Source: Byssochlamys sp. IMV 00236 (Eukaryota; Ascomycota; Eurotiomycetes; Eurotiales; Thermoascaceae). Taken from it: a stretch of DNA of 14,648 nt. Positions 1-9,621 of the stretch are shown piece by piece; the stretch's first letter is position 1; each line of letters starts with the position of its first letter. Where the stretch lies: contig MSJH02000268.1 of the NCBI GenBank assembly GCA_001931875.2, positions 1-14,648 of the forward strand. Reading direction: 5' to 3'. Position numbers and translations under genes: made by a program. The notes under the pieces are model-generated. The model saw only the letters and a list, made by a program, of their open reading frames with translations. It ran no database searches and was not told the DNA's origin.

Positions 1-1196
1 CAAAAAATGCAAGAATGTCTATGTGGTAATATAGCTAACACTCCTGATAGCAACTATCCACGAGCATTGGATTTAGGAAACTGTGATAAAAGACTAAAAC
101 TTCATTGCAAAAGTAAGACGGTTTGTCATTCAATGTCACATATTAAAACTCTTTTTAACAGTCTTACAAATCACGAATTTCTCGTCATCTAAAAGTAAGG
201 CCCTATAAACGACTCTTGCTGTCTGTTGCTCATACATGTATCTTTAGCCTATCCTTACACCCTTAATATGCATGTGACAAATAATGAATCTCAATCTTAT
301 TCTGGTATTATGAAGAGAATAGGCCGAGGTGTTAGTACGTCAAACCCCCATGCAACACTTTCGTTGTAAAGTATAATCAAAAACCCCTTCTTGCATTATT
401 ATTCACACACAATTGTGTTCATTTAGCACAGTTCAGGGACAATTTGCACTAGAATGTGATTTAAGTATTGAAGTGACAAACTCGCCAAGCATCGTAAGTC
501 GTCTCAAGAAGATTGGCAAGAATAACTCTGTGGACGTTGTTCATGAAGAGGAGGAATTTGACAATGTTGTTACTGCTCACCTTCATCTTGATTCTGGTGA
601 CGATCCCTTGTATAGCTTTGCAAACCAGGGGATAGGTCGGTATGCCATTCAGACGTCTCCATTACAAAACCCTTCATTGGCTCTTGAGTTGACTATCTCA
701 TTCTGGTTGGAAGAGTACAATCATTGTCCATTGGAGGCAGAAATGCAGATCGATCATGATGTCTTGATGTTTTGTCAAGGCGGTGACTACTTGACATTCT
801 ATGTCAAAGGCGAGTCTTATCCGGTAATGATTAGGATATTAGTGATGAACACTATACTTAAAAGTACTATAGAAGTGGATTCGTTATTGGGTGACCTATG
901 AGAGACAGGAGCTGGTTTTACGTTTGAATGAAAGGCGAGAAGAACCCATTGAGCGTATCTCGCTCGATCGTTTAGTGCAAGTAAACACGTATCCCACGAA
1001 TGACATTCAAGAAGACATTTATCTAGGAAAAAAATACATCATCATATTATCTTTCGGCCAAGCTGATGAGATGTATCTGTTTGCTGATAGCTCAAAAAGT
1101 GTCAGATACTGGAAATGTCTATTGGAGTCCATGACGTCAGACGGAAGCGACAATGAGCAACAACATATCAACAAGAGATACATTTGGTCATCATAA
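1..1196 (+). CDS. Anillin-like protein with C2-like AH region and C-terminal PH domain (partial, 5' end outside window)
   Basis: The reading frame is open from the left edge and becomes one protein of 327 residues after removing four short introns: 113-161, 195-247, 366-426 and 824-872. Exons are <1-112, 162-194, 248-365, 427-823 and 873-1196, with junction phases 1, 1, 2 and 0. About residues 20-200 resemble the anillin homology (C2-like) region: RLKLHCKI begins a beta strand and LSFTVQGQFALECDLSIEV corresponds to the later strand of that fold. About residues 206-315 form a PH domain: GGDYLTFYV, then KWIRYWVTY, EEPIERISLDRL, and a C-terminal helix with Trp300 (VRYWKCLLESM). AH plus PH is the layout of metazoan anillin and of fungal Mid1/Mid2/Bud4 proteins, which tie septins, Rho GTPase and membrane at the division site; that role is inferred. 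Only the C-terminal part is present. The third intron lacks a clear branch site. It could be another C2-PH scaffold. Confidence 0.62.
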
Positions 1197-1231
1197 AAGT
1201 TGCAAACTTTGTATATTTCTATTATTTATTA

Positions 1232-1257
1232 CACTTTATTCACAAATTATTCGCACA
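1232..1257 (+). repeat. Left terminal inverted repeat of the 769-bp element
   Basis: The sequence starts CACTTTATTCAC and ends ATTATTCGCACA. Its reverse complement matches 1975-2000 at 23 of 26 positions; the 14 inner bases (TGTGCGAATAATTT on the complementary strand) are identical. Confidence 0.75.
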
Positions 1258-1481
1258 TTGATAAAAAAAATGATAATTTCAGACAACAAAAAATAATAAA
1301 AGATACAACAAATAATAAAAAAGAGAGAGCCCATCAGAAGCAAAAGAATGAATAAAGAAATGATTAGTAAATCAGTTATTTACATTGATATTAAATGCTT
1401 ACATTATAAAGAAGAGAATTTATAAGAGAAAAAAAGAGACAAGAAAAGTGAGTAAAATTATAAAGAGGTTATTAATATCTT

Positions 1482-1674
1482 ACCCGAAGTGCATCTTGGG
1501 TTGGGCCAGTGATAACTAGCCCGGAAAAAGAAGAGAAAGAAGAAGAGAGAGAGAGCAAGCCAGAGAAAAGAGAAGAGACAAGAGAGGAGAGCAAGCATAG
1601 AGAGTGGTCAAAGGAGTGGATGGGACCAAAGTTTGGTAAGAACCAAACTATCCCCAGCTAACACCGGGTTAGTT
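1482..1674. other. Cluster of four short hairpins inside the TIR element
   Basis: Four stem-loops can be read directly. 1482-1501 pairs ACCC and AAG with CTT and GGGT around a TGCAT loop with one bulged G. 1503-1522 pairs GGGC and AGT with ACT and GCCC around a GATA loop with one mismatch. 1630-1649 is a perfect 8-bp stem, AGTTTGGT with ACCAAACT, loop AAGA. 1656-1674 pairs AGCTAAC with GTTAGTT (one G-T pair), loop ACCGG. They may be structure of the element itself or of an RNA made from it. I found no match to a known snRNA, SRP RNA or RNase P signature. Confidence 0.6.
1523..1611 (+). repeat. GA-rich low-complexity tract
   Basis: Nearly pure purine sequence built of GAGA, GAAGA and AAAAG runs, lying between the two hairpin pairs of the TIR element. 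It is simple sequence with no coding signal. Confidence 0.8.
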
Positions 1675-1974
1675 TCGATGGGCAATCTATAATACTACAC
1701 GTCAGTTTCTTACAAGAGTAAAGAATATAACATACCTTAGGGCTAATTGGGGAATAGCTGCTCTTACTTTTTGGTCCAGAGAAAAGAAAAGAAAAAGAGA
1801 AGTCAAGATCAGACTATTTAAACAAATTCTCTAACAACTTTTTATTTTGTTATAAAGTCTTGACCACATTTATCTTTTCTCAAAAATATCAAGCTCATTT
1901 TATATATTATTACATGTTGTCTTTTAAATAATAAAAAAGACATAAAGTGTTTAATTGTTATTGATCTTGTAATG

Positions 1975-2000
1975 TGTGCGAATAATTTCTGAAAAAGGTG
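1975..2000 (-). repeat. Right terminal inverted repeat of the 769-bp element
   Basis: It begins TGTGCGAATAATTT and ends AAAGGTG, followed by TA. It pairs with 1232-1257 with three mismatches, all in the outer half. Confidence 0.75.
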
Positions 2001-2002
2001 TA

Positions 2003-3100
2003 TATCTAAAAAAATTGCATATTTACCTCATTATAGCTCTAATGACCAGGCTCATATATGAAGAATGTAAAGCAGAGCATGTTTTTTCTATGTTGGATGT
2101 ACACATTTTGAAATAGACAGGCAGTAGATTGATGAATGGGTGGATAGATCCTCGCAGACCAAGGTACATGAAGTATGATATGGATTGACAAGGACATTAA
2201 ACATGCGTAGATACGGTGATATCTATGTAATGTATGAGCTGACGGTCAATGCTAGGACCTTGAGGATAGAGAGATCTGAAATGTATATTTTATTCAATAT
2301 GTGAGAGGAGTGAGTGTCGTATTCTACGTTGGATAAGGGTCAATAAGCAATGTCTACATCTCAATAATAAAAGCTCAGTAACGCAAACTGACCAATTACA
2401 ATCATGATAAGTGTAGCTATCAATTTTAGTATCTTCATCTTTATTCTTCAAAATAAAAGAAACCAAGCATTAAGTGTTCATTATTTGTGGCTTCTGGTGT
2501 AATTGTGAAAATGGAATGTAACAGAGACAAGCATTTGAAGTGCTTTTATATATCCTTCTTGACAGCAATACATTTGATTTGTCAGCGAAGACGTATTTAC
2601 ATATCGTACAACCTGAATTTTGTTCTCGCCATTGGGCGAATGTACTTTCTGGAAAGAGTGTATACAAAGTACACCAGGATTATTCGCCTCTTTTACTACA
2701 ATTACGCCTGGTCCTTTTACTATAATAAGCATTCAATTCGTGTAATAAAGAAGAATTATTGCTATGATTACGCCTTACCTTTGAGGATCCTGTCTATTAA
2801 GTGAATTCTGATCTGACATTGTTTGTCAAATAAGGAAGCCTTGATCTGTGCACAAAAATACAGAATTATTGGAACGGCGCTGTAAGAATAGATTCACTTG
2901 TGATGGAATATATAAGAATTCTTTTTCCTAATTGCGATTGCTGAAAAAAACCCAGTTTAGTGTAATGGATTTCGCATTTCAAGAGTAAGGAATCAATGGT
3001 TCCTTCAATGACAGTTCTTTATTTATTTATAGGCCGGGTGATATTTTCAACGGGAATCACTAAATATGGAAAATAGTGAATCGCGGAAGAAATAACAACT
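2003..3100. other. Gene-poor AT-rich stretch upstream of TOP2
   Basis: No convincing gene was found on either strand. Between about 2470 and 2805 both strands have overlapping open frames of 60-105 codons with no recognisable domain and no frame clearly better than the others, which may be the trace of a decayed element. Within it, 2670-2790 has imperfect repeats of an ATTACGCCT-like unit and a 6-bp inverted pair, ACCAGG (2673-2678) with CCTGGT (2707-2712). The part from about 2810 onward is presumably the TOP2 upstream region. Confidence 0.5.
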
Positions 3101-3101
3101 C

Positions 3102-3110
3102 TTTTCGCGA
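3102..3110 (+). promoter_or_regulatory. SCB/E2F-like cell-cycle box upstream of TOP2
   Basis: TTTTCGCGA lies about 100 bp before the TOP2 start codon. Read on the other strand it contains CGCGAAAA, which fits the fungal Swi4-type CNCGAAA box and also resembles an E2F site. A second CG-rich word, TCGCGG, lies at 3081-3086 and CCGCG at 3111-3115. Type II topoisomerase genes are commonly cell-cycle regulated, so the site is plausible, but a short match by chance cannot be excluded. Confidence 0.35.
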
Positions 3111-3207
3111 CCGCGTAGTCTGTGACAGCTCCTGACTTTGTTGCCAACCAAGTCCTTTTTTTTCTTCAGGTACCACTTTCTCTCTCTTTTTTTTTTTTAA
3201 TAAAAGT

Positions 3208-6200
3208 ATGGCCTCTGAATCTGACGACGATTATCAAGACAATTTCCAAGAATCCGACGCTTATGTTGATTCAGGAGATGATTCTGATTTTGAAGCAGCT
3301 CCTCCCGCTAAAGTAAATTTCCTCTCTTTTTTGGTGTATGTGTCCATCTAATCTTTTCTCTGTTAATATAGAAAGCAAAGATCACAAAGAAAGCAGAAAC
3401 TACCAAGAAGGAGACACCCGCGGCAAAAAAGACGGCACCTGCCAGAACAACTAAAAAGACTGCTACAAAGAAAAAAAACGATACCGACGACGACAACGAT
3501 GACGACGGTAGTGATTTTGAAGTGACTAAGCCAGCTCCCAAGAAGAGAGGCCCCAATAAATCAACTGCCAAGAAAACCGAAGTTGCTGTTGAAACAAATG
3601 GACATGCTGAAACAGCCATGGATGACATTGAAATGATCGATGTCTCAAAGTCTTCTAATAAGAACAAATCTATTGAAGAAATCTACCAAAAGAAGTCTCA
3701 ATTAGAGCACATTTTGCTTCGTCCAGATACTTATGTTGGATCGACTGAAGTTGAAGAGGAAGAGATGTGGGTATTTGATAGTGAACAAAGCATCATAAAG
3801 AAGAAAAAGATAAAGTATGTTCCTGGTTTATACAAGATTGTAGACGAAATTCTGGTCAATGCTGCTGATCATAAAGTAAATAATATAATATAAGGGAAAG
3901 AAAAGGAGAATATTGATATAAAACAGATTAGAGATCCAGCAATGACTTATATCAAAGTAACTATAAACAGAACAGAAAACTTCATTTGTATCGAAAATAA
4001 TGGTAAAGGTATTCCTATTACTGAACACAAGAAAGAAAAGGTCTATGTACCTGAATTGATCTTTGGACACCTGTTGACTTCTTCAAACTACGACGATGAG
4101 GAAAAAAGAGTGGTCGGTGGTCGTAATGGTTATGGTGCCAAGCTATGTAACGTCTTTAGTACAGAATTTACTATAGAAACTGCAGACAAGGAAAGACAGC
4201 TGAAATATAAGCAGATCTTTCAAAAGAACATGACGGTCATCAAACCACCCTCTATCACCAAGAACTCAAGAGGAGAGCAATACACTCGTATCAGCTTTAA
4301 GCCCGATTTAGCTAAATTCTCATTGTCAGAGATGGACGAGGACTTTGAAGCTTTAATCAAAAAACGTGTCTATGATTTGGCTGGTTGCGTAGACAACTGT
4401 AACGTGTTCTTGAATGGTACAAAGATCCCCGTAAAGAACTTTAAACAGTACTGTGAATTGTACACAAAGTCACTGGAACTTGGTCCTGAAGAAACAAAAA
4501 AAGAGATCATATTTGACAATGCAGCAACAGGTCGTTGGCAAGTCTGCTTTGCTCTGAGCGATGGTCAATTTGATCAAATCAGTTTTGTCAACAGTATCTG
4601 TACAGCAAAGGGTGGTACTCATGTGAATCATGTTGCTGATCAGATTGTCAAGCATTTGGCCCCTGAGGTTGAAAAGAAGAGCAAAAACAAAAATGTAAAG
4701 AACATGCAGATCAAGAACCATATGATCCTGTTTATCAAGTGTTTGGTCGAAAACCCTACTTTTGAAACGCAAACAAAGGAGACGATGACATTGCGTGCTA
4801 GCGCCTTTGGCTCATCTTATAAACTATCTGACAGGTTTGCGAATGCCATTGCGAAATCAGGTATTGTTGATAACATCGTTCGATGGGTCAAGTTTAAAGA
4901 AGAGCAAAAGATGTCCAAGGTGGATAAAGGACTGATGCGACGAACCTTGAACATTCCCAAGTTGGAAGATGCAAACTTTGCCGGTGTTCCTGGAAAGAAC
5001 AAGCGCTGTACTCTGATAATCACAGAAGGTGATTCAGCCAAGTCGCTTGTCTTGAGTGGTATGTCAGTAGTTGGTCGTGACTACTATGGTGTTTTCCCCA
5101 TTCGTGGTAAACTATTGAACGTTCGTGATGTTTCTAATGCTGAACTCATGAAGAATGAAGAAATCAAAAACATCAAGGCTATTCTTGGTCTTCAGCATGG
5201 TAAAAAGTATGAAAGTGTTGATGAGTTACGATATGGTCGTTTGATGATCATGACAGATCAAGATCATGATGGTTCACATATCAAGGGTCTGATCATCAAC
5301 TTTATCGACTCCATGTTCCCCTCGCTTCTGGATATTCCTGGTTTCCTCTTGGAGTTTATCACACCCATTATAAAGTGTACACATAAACGTTCAAAGCAAA
5401 TTGTCTCCTTCTTCACTATTCCAGAATACGAACAATGGGCCTTGGAACACAACAAGAAGAGTGAATGGGATGTAAAGTACTTCAAGGGTCTGGGTACATC
5501 TGATAAAATGGCTGCTCGTGAATACTTTAGTAAACCAGAAATCCATCAAAAGGAATTTCAGATAATGGACACAGAAGATCGTCAACTTATTGACATGGTT
5601 TTCAATAAGAAGAAGGCTTCAGATCGAAAGGAATGGTTGACCCAGTATGAACCTGGCATCTTCATTGATCACAACGTCAGCAAGATTAAAATTAGTGAAT
5701 TTGTCAATCGTGAATTGATGTTATTCAGTATGGCAGATAATATCCGTTCTATTCCTAGTGTCGTCGATGGTTTCAAACCAGCTCAACGTAAGGTACTCTA
5801 TGGTTGTATCAAGCGTCCCAGGAATACAGAAGTCAAGGTAGCCCAACTGGCAAACTACGTTGCTGGCATCACCCAATACCATCACGGTGAACAGAGTGTT
5901 GCAGGAACAATCATCAATATGGCCCAAAACTTTGTTGGATCCAACAATATCAACTTACTCGTGCCTTCCGGTCAGTTCGGTAATCGTCACTCTGGCAGTA
6001 AGAGTGCGGCTAGTCCTCGTTACCTGTTCACTCGCTTATCCAAGGTCACGCGTTTGATATTCCATCCTGATGATGATGCTGTGTTGAACTACTTGATAGA
6101 AGAAGATAAGATGATTGAACCTAGCTGGTATATCCCGATCATTCCTATGGTGCTCGTCAATGGTGCCGACGGTATTGGTACAGGGTGGAGTACAGCCATC

Positions 6201-7345
6201 CCCAACTACAATCCCAAGGATATTATCGACAACATCCTGCGGCTAATGAATAATCAACCCATGGAGACTATGAAACCATGGTACAGAGGCTTCAAGGGAG
6301 AAATTAGTCCTTCTGGACCTAGCAAATTCGCTGTGAATGGTATTGCTGAAGTCACACCAGAGAGTGATGTCAAGGTGACTGAAATACCTGTTCGTCTGTA
6401 TACTGAAGCATTCAAGAAGTTCCTCATGGACTCTCTTCCCGACCAGGCCAAGGACAAGAAGAACATTATAGTTCAGATTCAGGCAAGTCTCGAGAAGCAT
6501 AGCAGATTTTTTTTGTGTATTAACTTTATTGTAGAGCTTTAAAGATAATTCAACAGATGTGGCTGTTGACTTTACAATTAAATTAGATGACAGCAACTTG
6601 AAGAAAGCGGAAGATGTGGGTCTCTTGACTGCTTTTAAGATCACAAGCACGATCAATACGACCAATATTGTCTGTTTTGACAAGAATGGTAAGATTAAAA
6701 GATATGACGGCCCCGAAGAGATCCTTCGAGAATTTTATGACTTGCGTTTGGAATTCTATGCAAAGAGAAAGGTACGTTGTCTGATATATGTACGCATCAC
6801 GTCTTATATTAACATAGATTTTATAGGAACACTTGATTACTGTATTAAAGCATGAATACGAGCGTTTAGACAACAAGGCCAAGTTCATTCAACTCGTCAT
6901 TGATGAAAAGCTTCAATTCTTCAACCGTAAGAAGGCTGATGTCATTGCTGACATGAAAGAACATGGACTTCAGCAAATCTACCCACTGAAGAGAAAGAAT
7001 GTTTTAGTACAAGATGATGATGAGGATCCAAATAACCAAGCAGAGGAACAAGAAGGTACAGGATATGAGTACCTCTTTTCTATCAGCGTCAGCGGCTTCA
7101 CCAGAGAAAAGGTCGAAGAACTTCATAAACAGCGTGACACCAAGTTGGAAGAACTTGAAGATATTCAAGGTACACCACCAAAGACATTCTGGCGCCGTGA
7201 TTTAGAAGCTCTATTGAAAGAATGGGAATCCATATTGGAAGAAGATGCCGAATATGAAAAGACAGCTAAACCTATGGCCACTAGCGATGCTGGAAAGAAG
7301 AGAAGAAGAGCTCCAGTAAAGAAGAAGGTTAAGCAAGAGGATTAA
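3208..7345 (+). CDS. TOP2: DNA topoisomerase II (ATP-dependent, nuclear)
   Basis: Homodimeric nuclear enzyme that passes one DNA duplex through a transient double-strand break, needed for decatenation and chromosome segregation. Exons are 3208-3312, 3372-3875, 3927-6482, 6535-6771 and 6827-7345, all phase 0, giving 1306 residues. Visible motifs: TOP2 N-terminal signature YQKKSQLEHILLRPDTYVGS (about 140-160); GHKL ATPase boxes EILVNAADHK, NNGKGIP and GGRNGYGAK; the QTK loop; TOPRIM EGDSA with Glu570 and DQDHD at 647-651; KYFKGLGT; the catalytic tyrosine Tyr902 in ASPRYLFT; and PIIPMVLVNGADGIGTGWST. The third intron starts with GC (CAG|GCAAGT) and ends TTGTAG; splicing there restores QSFKDNSTDVAVDF. 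The N terminus has about 135 extra acidic and Lys/Thr-rich residues with a KKRG nuclear-signal-like stretch. Only about 50 residues follow Trp1256, much less than the long C-terminal domain of yeast and animal enzymes; the tail ends in a basic KKRRRAPVKKK. No sign of damage. Confidence 0.98.
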
Positions 7346-7362
7346 AAAAACGTTTAGTTGTT

Positions 7363-7372
7363 TTTATTTATT
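7363..7372 (-). terminator. Overlapping AATAAA poly(A) signals for the LRR gene
   Basis: On the minus strand two overlapping AATAAA words lie 41-50 bp after the stop codon of the leucine-rich-repeat gene, inside the short gap to TOP2. Confidence 0.5.
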
Positions 7373-7393
7373 GAAATGTATAACTCATACAAA

Positions 7394-7399
7394 AATAAA
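7394..7399 (+). terminator. AATAAA poly(A) signal for TOP2
   Basis: AATAAA lies 49 bp after the TOP2 stop codon and 14 bp before the last base of the convergent LRR coding region, so TOP2 transcripts probably end inside that gene. Confidence 0.5.
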
Positions 7400-7412
7400 T
7401 GGATCTTTTTTT

Positions 7413-9446
7413 TTAAAAGACTAAAGCCAACGATGTAGCAAGTAAAGTAATGAGGGTAGAATAGGCCATGAAGTTGTGACTAGCATCACTCTTCTTCTTG
7501 TCTTTCTTTATAGTACAATTAATAGAGCATTGGAAAGCCAAGCTGTTTGGGTTTTCAACAATAGATTGATCAGGGCAGGACTGGAATTGATTTGGCGTCA
7601 TGTAGCAGTAGCCAAGGGAAGGTGGCGCCATAACTGAAGGGAACTGACCACTGAGCATGTTGTAACTAAGACTGAGGCTTTGTAGTTTTGATAATTGACT
7701 CAATTCATTTGGGACAGAACCGGTGAGAGCATTATGTCCAAGGTTCCTATATATAGGGTTAAAATCAGGTCTATATGTGTGTGCTCCGTATATTCTTACA
7801 GTCGTTCAAGGTTAACAAGATTTTTGACATTGGGTGAAATCTGACCAGTTAATCTATTGTTAGACAAGTCCCTGGAATTGAATGTTAGAATGGATCAAAG
7901 AATTCTTTAATAAAACCACTTACAATACTTGAAGGTTAGTTAATGAATAGATTTGATCAGGAATTGTGTCGTTTAACATTTGGTCTGACAGGGTTCTACA
8001 AGTTTTATGATTAATATAATAATCTATTTTTGGTTACTTTTTACTTACAAGGAAGTTAATTTTGTGAGATTGCCAATGGAAGCGGGGATACCGCCAAGTA
8101 AAGCATTTCTCTTGAGATTTCTATTGTTCAAACAGTGAGTCGAATGCATGTATATATATATATATATATATATATAACTATTACAATGTAACAAGAGAGG
8201 TGGCATCACCCAAGTTGGCAGGTAAGAAGCTATTGTAGTTATTACCATCCAAATAGCTATCAAAAAATGTGTCAATATGTATACACACGCATCCTATTCT
8301 TGCTTCTTACAGTGTTTGAATTGTCTTCATTCGTGTGACAACATTAGGGAATGGTCCAGACAAATTATTATTGCTGAGGTAAAGGCCCTGAAGTGAAGTC
8401 ATATTTGACCAGCTATCAGGGATTGTGCCAGAAATGGAATTATTTTTAAAGTGTCTATATATAAAAGTAAAATATGAGTTATAAGCGTATACAATTGGGA
8501 TTGAATCTATATTACATGTTTGTCAAGTTGACCAATCTGCTTAATCCATCAGGAAGAGGACCAGACAAGGAATTGACATCAAAGTTGCTACAGAAAATCA
8601 ATATCAATATCATCATTCAATGTGTCAATATGAACATACATCGATTGTAAGCTGGCTAATTGAGTCAAGGTAGATGGAATTGGTCCCGAAATATTGTTAA
8701 AACTGAAATCACTATACAAGGTTTGAATTAGATTATATTTTCCAATAGAATACTTGATTCTTGTACATGTTTTGAAGATCAGGTATTTTATCGAACGCAT
8801 TGGGTAATTGTCCACTGAGATTGTTGTGTGAGAGGTCTCTGAAAAAAAGGTTATTTCAAATTTGGGGAAAGAGAAAAAATCATCTTACATCTTTAACACT
8901 TTTCCGATACGATTACAGTGAACACTGTACCAATCGCAACAAGAGGTCATATTAGAGGAATCCCATCCGGCAGATACAAGCCAGCTTTTGCCATTGAGTG
9001 ATTTATATAATGATTGCAGTGCTTCACAAACAGAGGGGGCAACTGTAGGTAGCACATAAGGTGTATGGGTCGCTTCAGGAACATCACTGGCATCTGTGCT
9101 AGAGGCTACATCTGCTGTAGTAGATGATGGTACCAAGCTGGAAGCATCTGTAGGTGTTGAAGCAGTACTATCTGTGGTGGCAGTAGGCTGAATTGTAGTA
9201 GGCGAAGTACCTGCATCAGCTGTTGATGTGGGAGGGGTATCAATGGTTGCTGATGCTGCTACAGGTGATGTTGTGGTAGGGCTCAAATCATTACTGCTAG
9301 CTAAGACATCCAGGTCTGAAGTGATATTTTGAGCTATATTAAGCAATGAATATCCTATTCATGATTGTATCCTTTATTTTTTTCTTTCTTTTACCAAAGC
9401 TCAACGATGTCAAATATATTAAAGCTAAAAGTATTGATTTTCTCAT
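7413..9446 (-). CDS. Secreted, probably GPI-anchored leucine-rich-repeat surface protein
   Basis: Eleven exons on the minus strand: 9395-9446, 8889-9333, 8767-8838, 8640-8711, 8516-8587, 8311-8454, 8185-8256, 8049-8120, 7924-7995, 7800-7871 and 7413-7746, giving 492 residues. The start at 9446 was chosen because splicing out 9334-9394 makes a clear signal peptide, MRKSILLALIYLTSLSFA, in frame with the rest. Residues about 30-115 are Ser/Thr/Pro-rich, as in O-mannosylated wall proteins. A cysteine-containing cap (Cys120, Cys149-Cys150, Cys157; CCDWYSVHC) precedes about eleven 24-residue repeats of the LxLSxNxLSGxIPxxL type. After a Cys-containing cap the protein ends in a short polar stretch and a hydrophobic tail (YSTLITLLATSLALVF), typical of a GPI signal; a membrane anchor is the alternative. 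All introns from the second onward are phase 2 at the same repeat position. Ligand and function are unknown. Confidence 0.93.
8151..8176. repeat. (TA)13 microsatellite in an LRR-gene intron
   Basis: Thirteen uninterrupted TA units lie inside the intron 8121-8184, which at 64 bp is the longest intron of this gene. Length variation here would change only the intron. Confidence 0.9.
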
Positions 9447-9621
9447 TTTCTTTCTTTTTAAAAAAGAAAAGAATATGAAATAAGAAAAAAGAGAAGAAAG
9501 AGAAATTAAGGATCCTCGTATCTTATTTTTTTAGGGGAGTGTACACAACACATTTGATCCACACGATGAAAGGTACGGAAATAGTAGCAATTTAAAAATA
9601 GAAAAAATAGAAATTTTTTTA

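Larger units (their letters stand above)
1232..2000. mobile_element. Non-autonomous TIR element (MITE-like, TA target site, Tc1/mariner type)
   Basis: A 769-bp segment is bounded by imperfect inverted repeats of 26 bp (23 of 26 positions match). Each end is flanked directly by the dinucleotide TA (1230-1231 and 2001-2002), the usual target-site duplication of Tc1/mariner elements. No transposase frame is present inside, so it would need a partner element. The interior has two tandem hairpins (1482-1522), two more (1630-1674) and a GA-rich tract. The left end lies 35 bp after the stop codon of the anillin-like gene, so the insertion is in that gene's 3' UTR or just beyond it. On the minus strand two short coding-like stretches next to GTATGT and GTAAG sites (about 1612-1691 and 1486-1522) may be captured exon remnants, which is very uncertain. 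Confidence 0.7.

Noticed and set aside
1478..1522. Possible U1 snRNA or tRNA because of TCTTACCCG followed by stable stems
   Set aside because: The invariant ACTTACCT 5' end, the Sm site and any tRNA A/B box pair are absent.
3308..3667. 119-codon frame on the minus strand opposite the start of TOP2
   Set aside because: It is the antisense shadow of the Lys/Asp-rich TOP2 extension; the low-complexity hydrophobic product and spliced sense gene explain it.
9100..9320. Imperfect GATGTTGTAG/GCATCTG-like repetition suggesting a DNA repeat array
   Set aside because: It is the codon-level result of the Ser/Thr/Ala/Pro-rich coding region of the LRR protein, not an independent repeat.
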